64,000 bases of DNA, from positions 310,001-374,000 of the forward strand of contig SJCO01000005.1 in NCBI GenBank assembly GCA_005217565.1, written 5' to 3'. The position numbers and the translations under genes are program-made. The notes under the pieces were generated by a model. The model was not told the origin of the DNA, did no database searches, and saw nothing but the letters and a program-made list of their open reading frames with translations. Source of the stretch: Puteibacter caeruleilacunae. Lineage in GTDB: Bacteria; Bacteroidota; Bacteroidia; Bacteroidales; Prolixibacteraceae. This document shows, one piece after another, positions 20,416 through 29,461 of this stretch; the first letter of the stretch is position 1, and each line of letters begins with the position of its first letter.

Positions 20416-20967
20416 ATGACGATGAGAAAAATATTGTTATTGGTTGTTGCTGCGGTGATGACATTAGGACTAACGACTGAGGCACAGAACTCAAAGAATG
20501 AATGGAAAGAAACTTTCAAGAAAGAGCTTCAATTGATGGGGCATCGTAACTGGATTTTGATTGCCGATGCGGCATATCCATTACAGAGTAATCCAGGTAT
20601 CAAAACCATCGTTTGTGATGAGTCGCATGTTTCTGTAATCAAAGAGGTGTTGAAGGAGATTGAGAAGAGTACACATGTACGTGGCAAGATCTATCTCGAT
20701 AAAGAAATCGATTTTGTGTCAGAGAAGCATGCTCCAGGTATTGAGAAATACCGCAAACAGCTGAAGCAAATATTAGCAGGTGCTGATGTGAAGAAAGTAC
20801 TGCATGAAGAATTAATTGGCAAACTTGACGAAGCATCGAATGTGTTCAATGTGCTGGTAATTAAAACACCATTTGCATTGCCATACACCTCAGTATTCTT
20901 TGAACTGGATTGTGGATACTGGAGTGGAGAAGGAGAGCAGGATATGCGCAAAGCCATGGAAAAGTAA
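20416..20967 (+). CDS. Exported RbsD/FucU-like protein
   Basis: This 183-residue protein has an N-terminal signal peptide (ILLLVVAAVMTLGLTTEAQ). The mature part starts with ELQLMGHRNWILIADAAYP, which resembles the MGHGD...SDAxFP segment of RbsD/FucU sugar mutarotases. It ends with an ALPYTSVFFELDCGYW segment similar to their C-terminal PYxNxIL strand. The expected role would be pyranose/furanose or anomer interconversion, here in the periplasm rather than the cytosol. It lies 39 bp before a GH43-like lipoprotein in the same direction, which suggests both handle a released sugar. The homology is judged by eye and is moderate. Confidence 0.6.
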   Translation: MTMRKILLLVVAAVMTLGLTTEAQNSKNEWKETFKKELQLMGHRNWILIADAAYPLQSNPGIKTIVCDESHVSVIKEVLKEIEKSTHVRGKIYLDKEIDFVSEKHAPGIEKYRKQLKQILAGADVKKVLHEELIGKLDEASNVFNVLVIKTPFALPYTSVFFELDCGYWSGEGEQDMRKAMEK

Positions 20968-21006
20968 ATCACTATTTACTCAATATCATTTAAACAAAAA
21001 GAACAA

Positions 21007-21993
21007 ATGTACAGACTGGGAATTTATTGTATCGTACTGTGCGGACTACTTGCTTGTCAGCCAGCTACAAAGCAAGCTCAGGAGACTAAAAGTCTTTTAG
21101 AGCGAGCAGAGATACCTTATGTGAAGGGAGAACTTAGAGAAGTTATAGCAGCCAAACCATCTCCTGATTTTGATGATCAGAAATGGTTTACCAACGACCA
21201 TTGTTTTATTACCGATAAGGAAGGGAAATTGCACTGGTTCGGAATCAACAATCCGTTTCCTCCAAAAGGTAAACAATTGTATCGTTATCATCCTTACTTG
21301 GGACATGCTACAAGTACAGCACCTACTGAAAGTTGGAGGCGTGAAGAATTTGCTCTTGATGAGAGTAAAGGCACCGAGTATGTTGGAGCACCTTACGTAG
21401 TATGGCACGAGGAGAGTCAGCGTTACGCTATGGTTGTAGAGGTATGGCCTAATGTGCGTCGTTTGGAGATTTATTGGTCAGATGATCTTTACAATTGGGA
21501 ACCTTCGGGAACTTACATCCTTCCTGATAAACTATGGATCTCAACACGCGATCCACACATCATGAAAGGTGATGATGGAAAGTATTGGATTCATGTTGTA
21601 TCAACTGGAAATAAAGGTGTTAAGCAATCTCAAGTATTGAGAATCAGAACCAAGGACTTTGTGAATTTTGAAGATCCTGAAACTATCTTGGGTATCAATG
21701 ACAACACCTGGGCTACGTTAATGGAATCTCCATTCGTGGTAAAACATAACGATCTATGGTATCTGTTCTTTACCTATGCTCATCGTCGCTATGCCGAGAC
21801 TGTAGTGGTTGTATCTGAAGATCCTAATCATTTCGATTATGAGAAGAATACTCTAACTACCATGTTCGGTCATGCTGCGGAAATCTTCGAGTATAAAGGG
21901 AAAACTTATTATACGACATGCGGACCAGAAGACAAACATTACGCCAACGGACACGGCGTTTCAATGAATGAGTTAGGCTGGTTGAAGCAATAA
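21007..21993 (+). CDS. GH43/GH32-type five-bladed beta-propeller glycoside hydrolase-like lipoprotein
   Basis: This 328-residue lipoprotein has the signal IVLCGLLAC. The blade pattern includes FTNDHCFITD (about 60, candidate nucleophile/base Asp), ISTRDPHIM (about 178-186, matching the RDP motif of clan GH-F/GH-J propellers) and WATLMESPFV (about 237-246, with the E-x-P acid motif typical of GH43-like enzymes). WYLFFTYAHRRYAETVVV follows as the next blade. A function in cleaving terminal arabinose, xylose, fructose or similar sugars is plausible. It follows the exported RbsD/FucU-like gene and ends at a bidirectional hairpin. Family membership is probable; the exact GH family and substrate are unknown. 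Confidence 0.72.
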   Translation: MYRLGIYCIVLCGLLACQPATKQAQETKSLLERAEIPYVKGELREVIAAKPSPDFDDQKWFTNDHCFITDKEGKLHWFGINNPFPPKGKQLYRYHPYLGHATSTAPTESWRREEFALDESKGTEYVGAPYVVWHEESQRYAMVVEVWPNVRRLEIYWSDDLYNWEPSGTYILPDKLWISTRDPHIMKGDDGKYWIHVVSTGNKGVKQSQVLRIRTKDFVNFEDPETILGINDNTWATLMESPFVVKHNDLWYLFFTYAHRRYAETVVVVSEDPNHFDYEKNTLTTMFGHAAEIFEYKGKTYYTTCGPEDKHYANGHGVSMNELGWLKQ

Positions 21994-22006
21994 TTTTAAT
22001 GAAATA

Positions 22007-22046
22007 ACACGCTGCCAGTACCTGCGGACACTGACAGTGTGTTTTT
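22007..22046. terminator. Bidirectional terminator hairpin
   Basis: A 13-bp stem (ACACGCTGCCAGT with ACTGACAGTGTGT, two G-U type positions) with a 10-nt loop is followed by TTTT on the plus strand. It lies between the convergent GH43-like and fructose-bisphosphatase genes. Confidence 0.75.
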
Positions 22047-22054
22047 ACTTTTTT

Positions 22055-23065
22055 CTAAAACTTCTTTAAAAACTCCTCGATTTTCTTCACCATATTTTTC
22101 GATCCTACATAAAATGGAACACGCTGATGAAGCTCTGTTGGCTTGATATCCAATATCGATTGAAAACCATCCGACGCCTTACCTCCGGCACGTTGCGCCA
22201 GCAAAGCAATCGGATTGCACTCATACAACAGTCGCAATTTCCCATTAGGATACGAAATACTCTGTGGATACATAAATACCCCACCTTTCAATAGATTCCG
22301 ATGGAAGTCGGCCACCAGTGAACCAATATATCGTGAAGAATACGGCCGATTTGTCGCCTTGTCATTCTCCTGACAATACTTGATGTACTGTTTGATACCA
22401 TATGGAAACTTTGTGTAATTGCCTTCATTGATGGAGTAAATTTTGCCATCAATAGGAGTTTTAATGCCGCGGTGCGATAGACAGAATTCTCCGATAGATG
22501 GATCAAGGGTAAAGCCATTTACTCCATTACCTGTAGTGTAAACCAACATGGTAGAGGATCCATAAAGGATATATCCCGCAGCAATTTGCTGATTCCCTGG
22601 CTGTAGAAAGTCATCCATAGTAGCCTTTGTGCCAACAGGAGATAAACGTTTGTATATTGAAAACAGTGTACCAATCGAAACGTTTACATCAATATTGCTG
22701 GAGCCATCGAGGGGATCCATCAGGAATATATACTTAGCATCTTTTGATAGGTCATCATTGAAGGTAATCATATGCTGATTCTCTTCTGTTGCAATGCCAC
22801 ACACCTCACCGCTAGCTTTTAGAGCATCAATAAAGTGCTCATCAGCAAAGATATCCAGTTTTTGCTGATCTTCGCCCTGTACATTCATATCGCCGGCGGC
22901 ACCCAAAATATCAACCAATCCGGCTTTATTCACTTCACGATGAACGATTTTGGCAGCAATACCTACATGGTGAAGTAGGCGTGATAGTTCACCTTTGGCA
23001 TCAGGATAATCCGCCTGACGCTCAATGATAAATTGATTCAGGGTTTGAACTTTTCCTTGAGTCAT
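22055..23065 (-). CDS. fbp: Class I fructose-1,6-bisphosphatase
   Basis: This 336-residue cytosolic enzyme hydrolyses fructose-1,6-bisphosphate to fructose-6-phosphate in gluconeogenesis. The metal-binding signature [20 protein letters not shown] (about residues 114-133) and the upstream [13 protein letters not shown] segment are intact. The substrate-binding [19 protein letters not shown] is also present near 243-261. The length is normal for type I FBPase. It is the second gene of a two-gene minus-strand unit, 37 bp after the DUF1338 gene. Confidence 0.97.
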   Translation of the reverse strand: MTQGKVQTLNQFIIERQADYPDAKGELSRLLHHVGIAAKIVHREVNKAGLVDILGAAGDMNVQGEDQQKLDIFADEHFIDALKASGEVCGIATEENQHMITFNDDLSKDAKYIFLMDPLDGSSNIDVNVSIGTLFSIYKRLSPVGTKATMDDFLQPGNQQIAAGYILYGSSTMLVYTTGNGVNGFTLDPSIGEFCLSHRGIKTPIDGKIYSINEGNYTKFPYGIKQYIKYCQENDKATNRPYSSRYIGSLVADFHRNLLKGGVFMYPQSISYPNGKLRLLYECNPIALLAQRAGGKASDGFQSILDIKPTELHQRVPFYVGSKNMVKKIEEFLKKF

Positions 23066-23102
23066 GGTAAAAGATTAATCAGTTAAAGTTGTTCGTTTTA
23101 TA

Positions 23103-24020
23103 TTACTTCTGTGTCATATCGAAAAGGTGTGTTGCCTGATCTCCCAGGAATCCCTGGAACAGTTTTCTACCAGCCTTTGTCTCGATATAACCTCGTTGAG
23201 CCAGCTCGTAATAAGCATATGTCCAGTCCATTAGCTCTATGCCTCGATTCTTATTCTTTACCAGACAGCTTTCATTAACTGCCTCGGTTGACGACTGCTG
23301 AAGCTTACTTCCTTTTTCTCCTTCTATATTCTTCTTCATTGGAATACCTGCATCGCGAAGTGCGTTAACAGTTGCCTCTAAATCTGGCCATTCTGACACA
23401 TTTTGGTAGTTGATATATGCAGTGAAATGGTTCACTGAATTACCATGTAGCAATACCCATGCAGCATATTGTGATACCTCATTCACCGTAATAACGGTTT
23501 CCTTCAAAGGAGGATCCCATGGACGACGGAAGAAGGTAAACAATTCATCGGCCAGGTATTCAGCCTCATAATGGTTCAATTCCTTATTCTTTTTTAGTTC
23601 CTGTAATAGGTCCATTGTGCGGTCGGTAAGGATATTAGGTGTATCCTTTACGGCTTCATTAATAAGCTCCTGAATCGACTCAGGAAGCTGATCTACCTCA
23701 AGCTGACTGACAAATATCTTTGGGAACATCTCATCGGGATGTTCAAAATGAATTGCACTCAGTTTTTTTGTTGCAAACTTGTACCTATCTTGAGGAGTGT
23801 ATTCCAATGCACCCAATATATCAGAGATGGCAGAAATTCCAGCAGCCTGATGTCCAACATAAGTATTTAAACTTCTGAAGGCTATATGATCATTAGCCAC
23901 TGTTCCCCCTCTATCTTCTACCATTTCAGTGTAGCGCTTGGCATAACTAACTCTGTGTATGTATTGATCCCAGAGTTTGTCCAATAACTTTTGGGTAATT
24001 TGTCTTGCTGTTGTTTTCAT
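23103..24020 (-). CDS. DUF1338 family non-heme iron dioxygenase (HglS-like)
   Basis: This 305-residue protein belongs to the DUF1338/YdcJ family, whose characterised member HglS converts 2-oxoadipate to 2-hydroxyglutarate in lysine catabolism. The N-terminal VANDHIAFRSLNT (about 40-52) carries the conserved metal-ligand His after ND. The FATKKLSAIHFEHPDE and LLHGNSVNHFTAYIN segments carry further conserved His residues. It is probably cotranscribed with fbp. Bacteroidota homologues are usually about this short, whereas proteobacterial HglS is longer, so the exact substrate may differ. Confidence 0.85.
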   Translation of the reverse strand: MKTTARQITQKLLDKLWDQYIHRVSYAKRYTEMVEDRGGTVANDHIAFRSLNTYVGHQAAGISAISDILGALEYTPQDRYKFATKKLSAIHFEHPDEMFPKIFVSQLEVDQLPESIQELINEAVKDTPNILTDRTMDLLQELKKNKELNHYEAEYLADELFTFFRRPWDPPLKETVITVNEVSQYAAWVLLHGNSVNHFTAYINYQNVSEWPDLEATVNALRDAGIPMKKNIEGEKGSKLQQSSTEAVNESCLVKNKNRGIELMDWTYAYYELAQRGYIETKAGRKLFQGFLGDQATHLFDMTQK

Positions 24021-24196
24021 ATAACAGAGCTTTTTTAATGTATATTATTAGAACTTTGGAGGTAGAGGTTTTGTTAAGTGAGCGAATATGTTAAACAACA
24101 TGATTTCATTAATAATTACTGAAAATTGAGGCGATAGGTTACGAAAAATGGATGAAAGGATGACGGGAAACCGGAAAATGACTTTGCCAGGAAACC

Positions 24197-24329
24197 GGAA
24201 GAAGGGTTAAGGGCAAAGAGCAAAGAGCAAAGGGCACAGGGCCGAGAGTAAAGGGCATAGAGCATGGAGCGCAGGGCATAAAGCCAAGCGTACGGAGTTT
24301 AGGGCATAGGGCATAGGATTGAGGGCGTT
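24197..24329. repeat. Degenerate 7-bp-period minisatellite (about 19 units)
   Basis: The sequence divides without gaps into heptamers of the form G-R-G-C-A-T/A-A: GGGCAAA, GAGCAAA, GAGCAAA, GGGCACA, GGGCCGA, GAGTAAA, GGGCATA and so on. Units GGGCATA recur at 24253, 24274, 24302 and 24309. The tract is purine-rich on the plus strand and ends about 20 bp from the recD2 stop codon. The period is not a multiple of three, and a 68-codon minus-strand ORF across it is an artefact of the repeat. Confidence 0.85.
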
Positions 24330-24348
24330 GTGCAAATACTTTCAATTA

Positions 24349-26880
24349 CTATTGCACAATTGCCTTTAGCATTGTCTTTCTTGAGCGATTGTCGATGTTT
24401 CGTACTGCGATACCTAATGCTTTTCTGGTACCAACAAAAATTGCCATTTTCTTTGCCCTTGTCAGGGCTGTATAGATAAGGTTTTGATAGAGCATATTAA
24501 AATGCTGCATTACTAAAGGAATAATCACCACATCAAATTCACTTCCTTGCGACTTGTGAATGGTGATTGCGTAAGCCAGGTCGATATCTATGAGATCTTG
24601 CTTTTGGTAGTGAACCACTCTTGTTGTTTCCCCTGAATGATAAATGATTTCCAATGCCATCGCCTGGTTGTCGATCGAGGAGATGTGACCGATATCTCCA
24701 TTAAAAACCTCCAGATCATAGTTGTTTCTACGTTGAATTACCCGATCGCCAACACGAAAAACACGATCGCCGATCTGTAGGTGAGCCTTCGTACTATCAT
24801 CCGGATTGTAGGTTGCCTGAACCAACTCATTCAGATTCTTTGTGCCCATACTTCCAACCGTCATGGGAGTCAATATCTGCACTTCCATATCCTTCCCAAG
24901 GCGTTCTTTTACGGTTTTTGCATAGAGTCTGACCACCATTTGTGAAGCTATAAAACCATAGTGCAAACTTGACCAGGGATGAATTCCTATGAGGATGTTT
25001 TTCAACGCAGCAGCGTGATTTTCCGACATCAGTAACCTCTGTATATCCGCATGTAAATACTTATTTGGCACATTAAAAATATGCGACTGAACACCAGTCT
25101 GCCTCATCTCCTCAATTTCTTCCTCTGAAGTATGTTTTATATAGATATCGTCTTCCTGAATAACTGATTTATAACTATCTGAGAGATCATCAAGACCTTT
25201 CTCCCTTACAAAAGCAATACCTTCATTTTGCAGCACATACTTCATCGAGGTGGTAATCTTTTTGATAAACTTCAATTGTTCTTTCGTTGCCTCTTCTGAA
25301 TCGATAAATATGCAGTCGGCTTTTTCATTCCAGATATTAGGCTTATTCACAGGTGATTCTATTCTCGGAATTCTTCTTTTGATGATCTCATGGGCATACT
25401 TAATAATCTGACTCTCCCGTGCTTGTCGGAATACCTTTCTAAGATGGAAACAAGGCACGTTGTTACTGTCAATTAGATCTTTAAGTACATTACCTGCACC
25501 AACCGATGGAAGCTGATTAGGGTCACCAATAAACAGCACCTGAGCGGTAAGAGGGATTGCTTTTAGTAGTGACGCAGAGATAGAGATATCCAACATTGAG
25601 CACTCGTCGATAATCACAAAATCAGTTTTTAAAGGATGCTTTTCATTCTTCTTAAAGCGTCCAACATGAGGTTGCCATACCAATAATCGGTGAATGGTCT
25701 GTGCATCTTTACCAATCACCTCGCTCATCCGCTGTGCAGCTCTACCAGTAGGTGCAGCAAGTGTAACCTTCTTTTTCATGGCAATAAGTAATCTTACCAA
25801 TGCCTTAGTGGTAGTTGTCTTCCCACATCCAGGGCCGCCAGTAAGGATAGAGAAAGACTGCTGACAAGCACCAAACACTGCATGAAACTGTTCATCGCTT
25901 AATGGATATTCCTGCTGTTTGTTAAACTCTTGTAGCCAGTTTAAAATGCGAGGTTTATCAATCTTAACTGTTTGTTTCAAAAAGGAGCTCACCATTTTTG
26001 CAGTATCGAGCTCGTCGTAGTATAGCGACTTAGAATAATAGCATTTTACATCCACCTCATTCTCTGTCTTGATCCTAACCCGAAGATCATTTTCCATTTC
26101 CATGAGTGCAATTACACTTATCAGTAAGGTGGAATAGTCAGCCTTCAGTAGAGTTTTTACATCTTCCTGAATATGTTCTAACTCAAGGTAGCAATGGCCG
26201 TGCTCTCTACTTGCAGCCAAAACGTGACTAATGGCTGCACGCATGCGTTTTGGACTATCCTTTGCAATGCCCATACTACGCGCAATTTTGTCGGCTGATA
26301 AAAAGCCAATACCATAAATATCTTTAGAAAGTTGATAGGGATTATCTTCTACAATTTGGATGGCATTGTTTCCGTAAGTTTTGAATATCTTAACCGCAAA
26401 CAGGGTGCTTACACCATACTCTTGAAGAAACAACATCACATTGCGTATCTCCCTGTGTTCTGTCCATGATGCTTCAATTTGCTCGAGCTTTGTCTGCGCA
26501 ATTCCAGGCACCTCTTTCAGTCGCTCGATATCATTTTCAAACACATCAAGTGTTTCTTCACCGAAATGTTCCACAATACGCTTTGCAATCTTAGAACCAA
26601 CACCATGGATCAATCCTGAACCTATATAATTTTCCAATGCAGAAGCACTAGCGGGCTTGCGTTCAAATGTAGTGTGAGCCTTAAACTGCTTACCATATTT
26701 TGGGTGCTGTATCCATTCGCCTTCAAACTGGAGTGTAGCTCCTGGAAAAACGTTGGCTTGATGTACCGTTACTGTTATTGTCTCATGAGGTCTGTCCACA
26801 GGATTTACCCTTAAAACTGTCCAGCCGTTCTCTTCGTTGTGATACGTAACACGTTGTATGACTCCTGTGAATTTTTCCAT
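24349..26880 (-). CDS. recD2: RecD2-type SF1B DNA helicase with internal insertion
   Basis: This 843-residue helicase has an N-terminal OB-like domain (1-75) and helix-hairpin-helix segments (about 85-200: IHGVGSKIAKRIVEHFG, LKEVPGIAQTKLEQIE). Walker A is GGPGCGKT (348-355), Walker B is IIDECSMLD (423-431), and IGDPNQLPSVGAG is at 451-463. The UvrD_C_2 motif AYAITIHKSQGSEFD is at 769-783 and YTALTRAKK at 803-811. It should unwind DNA 5' to 3' independently of RecBC. Residues about 540-640 interrupt the usual path between the DPNQLP region and YGF...VQILTPM with extra sequence not typical of short RecD2 proteins. It starts 11 bp after the last HA-repeat gene and is probably cotranscribed with the array. 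Confidence 0.93.
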   Translation of the reverse strand: MEKFTGVIQRVTYHNEENGWTVLRVNPVDRPHETITVTVHQANVFPGATLQFEGEWIQHPKYGKQFKAHTTFERKPASASALENYIGSGLIHGVGSKIAKRIVEHFGEETLDVFENDIERLKEVPGIAQTKLEQIEASWTEHREIRNVMLFLQEYGVSTLFAVKIFKTYGNNAIQIVEDNPYQLSKDIYGIGFLSADKIARSMGIAKDSPKRMRAAISHVLAASREHGHCYLELEHIQEDVKTLLKADYSTLLISVIALMEMENDLRVRIKTENEVDVKCYYSKSLYYDELDTAKMVSSFLKQTVKIDKPRILNWLQEFNKQQEYPLSDEQFHAVFGACQQSFSILTGGPGCGKTTTTKALVRLLIAMKKKVTLAAPTGRAAQRMSEVIGKDAQTIHRLLVWQPHVGRFKKNEKHPLKTDFVIIDECSMLDISISASLLKAIPLTAQVLFIGDPNQLPSVGAGNVLKDLIDSNNVPCFHLRKVFRQARESQIIKYAHEIIKRRIPRIESPVNKPNIWNEKADCIFIDSEEATKEQLKFIKKITTSMKYVLQNEGIAFVREKGLDDLSDSYKSVIQEDDIYIKHTSEEEIEEMRQTGVQSHIFNVPNKYLHADIQRLLMSENHAAALKNILIGIHPWSSLHYGFIASQMVVRLYAKTVKERLGKDMEVQILTPMTVGSMGTKNLNELVQATYNPDDSTKAHLQIGDRVFRVGDRVIQRRNNYDLEVFNGDIGHISSIDNQAMALEIIYHSGETTRVVHYQKQDLIDIDLAYAITIHKSQGSEFDVVIIPLVMQHFNMLYQNLIYTALTRAKKMAIFVGTRKALGIAVRNIDNRSRKTMLKAIVQ

Positions 26881-26891
26881 GCTTAAAAATA

Positions 26892-28097
26892 TTAAAAATC
26901 TATCTTGTGATCAGTAAAGAAATCAATTTCTTTCAGTAGCTTAACTTGCTCTTTACTTAAATCTCTGCGTCGTCTTCTCTGTTCTGAAATCCATGCCCAG
27001 AGCGATCTGTAAGGCTTATTCTTCTTCGAGATACTGCACGTTCCAAACTCTTCCTTGTATGATTTTAACTCGTCATAACGCTCCATCCAATGCTGAAAAC
27101 CACGTTCACGATTAAGGCTACTTCGAAGGTTGTTGTACCCCCATATAAAGCCTATTTGATTTAATTTGCGAACCCGATCGGCAGGGATGGTATTCTTATA
27201 GCGCCGTTGTCGCTGTGCGAAAGCAATTAAAGCCTGACTGGCACCGAGGCTTTTTCTAAGCTTACAGTGACCATTTTTATTTTTGAAAGCAACCAATTCA
27301 ATAAACTTCTCCAGCCAAAGGTTTAAGGTCTGATGTTTCATATCGATACCAATCTCCCTGAAGCGACGTAATCTGTCATAGTCGAGCTTACCTTGCCAGT
27401 ACATGTGGCGTTGGTTATGATACCAGGTGTATACTTGTGAACCAACAATATCTTCCGACAAACTTACATTTCCGTATTTGTTTTTATACTCAACAAGCTT
27501 CTCGAACATCTCATCCCAGTCGAGTAGTTCCTTAAGGCGAGAATTAAAACCTATCAGCTTCAGCAGCTCTTCTCTATCTGGCTCTATTGTGTTATTGCCT
27601 ATTTTCTTCCGTTGTCTACCAATCCAATAGCCCATTGATTGCTGATCTTTGGATTTTGTTGGTAAATCAGCATTTCCATTTTTCCTTGCATAATCTACTA
27701 GTGTTATATACCTCGATAGCCACAGTTGCTCTTTGTAGGTGGTCATGTCGCGTGTTGCTTTATATTTCTCAATTGCTTGATCGATTTGTTGTTCTGTAGA
27801 TTTATCTAGATGACCGGCCGCAGGCTTTGGTACAGCATCGCAATGGGTAAGGTTGATCTCTAATACTGTTTCCATTTTTATGATGGTTAGTATTGATAGG
27901 TCGTTACTGCCACTAAGCCATTCATAAACCAAAGGAACAGGTTCTCCCATCAATTCAGCAAAATAATCTACCTCCCAGTCGTATTGAGCAAGGGTGTAGC
28001 GGACACGAGCAGCAATAGCGTCGGACTTCTTATTGAATGCCTTGTTGGATAGTTTGCTGAATTCTTCAGCTGTATTTTCTTTTATGGTGTGGTTCAT
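26892..28097 (-). CDS. XRE-HTH plus four helicase-associated repeats, array gene 6 (subtype A)
   Basis: Sixth and last array gene in transcription order. I start it at 28097 (MNHTIKENTAEEF) rather than at an upstream in-frame ATG at 28175, because this aligns with the other subtype A proteins. An HTH resembling HigA-type antitoxins (FAELMGEPVPLVYEWLSGSNDL, about 46-70) is followed by four HA (PF03457-like) repeats, each beginning with W, with a central G (NG/YG/FG) and a Q-R motif: WLSRYITLVDYARKNGN, WDEMFEKLVEYKNKYGN, WLEKFIELVAFKNKNGH, WMERYDELKSYKEEFGT. The C-terminus EIDFFTDHKIDF is diagnostic of subtype A. It is the most diverged A copy, separated from gene 5 by 120 bp and from recD2 by 11 bp. 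DNA binding is likely; function unknown. Confidence 0.85.
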   Translation of the reverse strand: MNHTIKENTAEEFSKLSNKAFNKKSDAIAARVRYTLAQYDWEVDYFAELMGEPVPLVYEWLSGSNDLSILTIIKMETVLEINLTHCDAVPKPAAGHLDKSTEQQIDQAIEKYKATRDMTTYKEQLWLSRYITLVDYARKNGNADLPTKSKDQQSMGYWIGRQRKKIGNNTIEPDREELLKLIGFNSRLKELLDWDEMFEKLVEYKNKYGNVSLSEDIVGSQVYTWYHNQRHMYWQGKLDYDRLRRFREIGIDMKHQTLNLWLEKFIELVAFKNKNGHCKLRKSLGASQALIAFAQRQRRYKNTIPADRVRKLNQIGFIWGYNNLRSSLNRERGFQHWMERYDELKSYKEEFGTCSISKKNKPYRSLWAWISEQRRRRRDLSKEQVKLLKEIDFFTDHKIDF

Positions 28098-28217
28098 TGT
28101 GTTATTGTTTTTTGTTCTCAAGCCGAACGGGCTCTTCATTTTTACCTTGACGTAAAAACGAAGCAAAAAGGTCAAGGCTGCTTTCAGGTGTATGCTACAG
28201 CCTGGTGGCTGAGAACA

Positions 28218-29450
28218 TTATGTCCCAATCTTCATCGTCATGTTATTGTCCTTGAAAAAGTCGATTTTTTTAAGATATTCGATCTGTTCATCGGTTAACA
28301 TTCCTTTTTTATAATGTTGCTTTTGCTTCTGAATCCATGTTCCCATTGAATAATGCGTTTTACTCTTTGACGAAATATAACTGGTGCCTTTCTTTATTTT
28401 ATAGGCTTTTAACTCCTCAAAGCGAACGAACCATTGTTGGTATCCTTTCACTCTTTTGGTCTCAATACTAAGCGCGTGTTTATCAAGATCCCAATCAAAA
28501 CCAATCTCATCAAGCATCTGAATGCGTTCCTCCGAAAGGCTGTCTTTCTTACGACGCTGTCTCTGCACAAAACCCATCAATTGCTTGCTGGCACCATAGG
28601 CCTCACAAACAAGCAGATGACCGTGCTGCTCTTTAAATTCAACTAACTGGTCATATTTGTCCTGCCACAGGTTCAGGGTCTGATGCTTCATGTCAACATG
28701 AAGCTTTTGCAGACGTTTAAACTTTTTCGTCTCTAACTTGCCTTTCCAATACAGTCGGCGTTGGTTTAGTAACCATGTATACAGACTAGAATCCAAGTAA
28801 TATTTAGGTACTCGTGTGTGTCCGTATTCCTTCTTAAAATCCATCAATTTTGCATACATCTCTTCCCAGGGACGTTCTTGATGTGGTTGAAAATCAAAGC
28901 CTAGTAAGCTCAGTAATTTCTTCTTTCCAGGATCCAACTTCTTTGCTGCATGTTTCTTTCTGTTCCATGAAACCCAAAACCCCATGGTTTTATAAGGCTG
29001 AGTGTGAGTAGGATGATTAACATGCCCGGTTTCTTTAAAGAAATCAATCAGCAAAAGATATTTAGTCAGCCAGCGCTGCTCCCAGCGTTTGGTCATATCA
29101 TGAGTTTTCTTGAACTTCTTAATCTCGCTGGTAAATTTCCTCTTTTTTGCAGTATCCACATAGTAAGAAGGCTCATTCGGTGCAGGTCTGCAGTGTGTAA
29201 GATCGATATCCAATGCAGTTTCCATTTTTGTGATCTCGCTTAAAGTAAGATCTCTAAAGCCACTAAGCCATGAAAAAACATCAGTGGGCGATTCTTCTAT
29301 CGCTTTAGCAAGCTGCTCAACTGACCATTCTTTTTCTTTCAAGGTATGATGAACCATATCGACAATAGCCTGTGTTTTCCTTTGAAATTCTCGCTGAATG
29401 ATATCCTCGTATGTATCTGTACCGTTTGATGTATTGTCTAAATCGCACAT
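28218..29450 (-). CDS. XRE-HTH plus four helicase-associated repeats, array gene 5 (subtype B)
   Basis: This 410-residue paralogue has subtype B hallmarks: an N-terminus with YEDIIQREFQRKTQAIVDMV, a linker FKKTHDM, and the end KKIDFFKDN plus a variable tail (NMTMKIGT). The HTH lies near residues 43-88 (VEQLAKAIEESPTDVFSWLS). Four HA repeats follow (WLTKYLLLIDFFKETGH, WEEMYAKLMDFKKEYGH, WQDKYDQLVEFKEQHGH, WFVRFEELKAYKIKKGT). It is lysine-rich and basic, which fits nucleic-acid binding. It is the most diverged B copy: its N-terminal residues lack the MNSTNTKT start shared by genes 1 and 3. It starts 11 bp after the stop of gene 4. No enzymatic motif is present. Confidence 0.85.
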   Translation of the reverse strand: MCDLDNTSNGTDTYEDIIQREFQRKTQAIVDMVHHTLKEKEWSVEQLAKAIEESPTDVFSWLSGFRDLTLSEITKMETALDIDLTHCRPAPNEPSYYVDTAKKRKFTSEIKKFKKTHDMTKRWEQRWLTKYLLLIDFFKETGHVNHPTHTQPYKTMGFWVSWNRKKHAAKKLDPGKKKLLSLLGFDFQPHQERPWEEMYAKLMDFKKEYGHTRVPKYYLDSSLYTWLLNQRRLYWKGKLETKKFKRLQKLHVDMKHQTLNLWQDKYDQLVEFKEQHGHLLVCEAYGASKQLMGFVQRQRRKKDSLSEERIQMLDEIGFDWDLDKHALSIETKRVKGYQQWFVRFEELKAYKIKKGTSYISSKSKTHYSMGTWIQKQKQHYKKGMLTDEQIEYLKKIDFFKDNNMTMKIGT

Positions 29451-29461
29451 AATTCTTTTCT

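Noticed and set aside
24197-24329. Possible CRISPR array
   Set aside because: Units are 7 bp, contiguous and degenerate, with no constant repeats separated by unique spacers.
24139-24345. 68-codon minus-strand ORF, Pro/Leu/Ser-rich
   Set aside because: It is a translation of the 7-bp repeat; the period is not a multiple of three and the peptide has no protein-like pattern.
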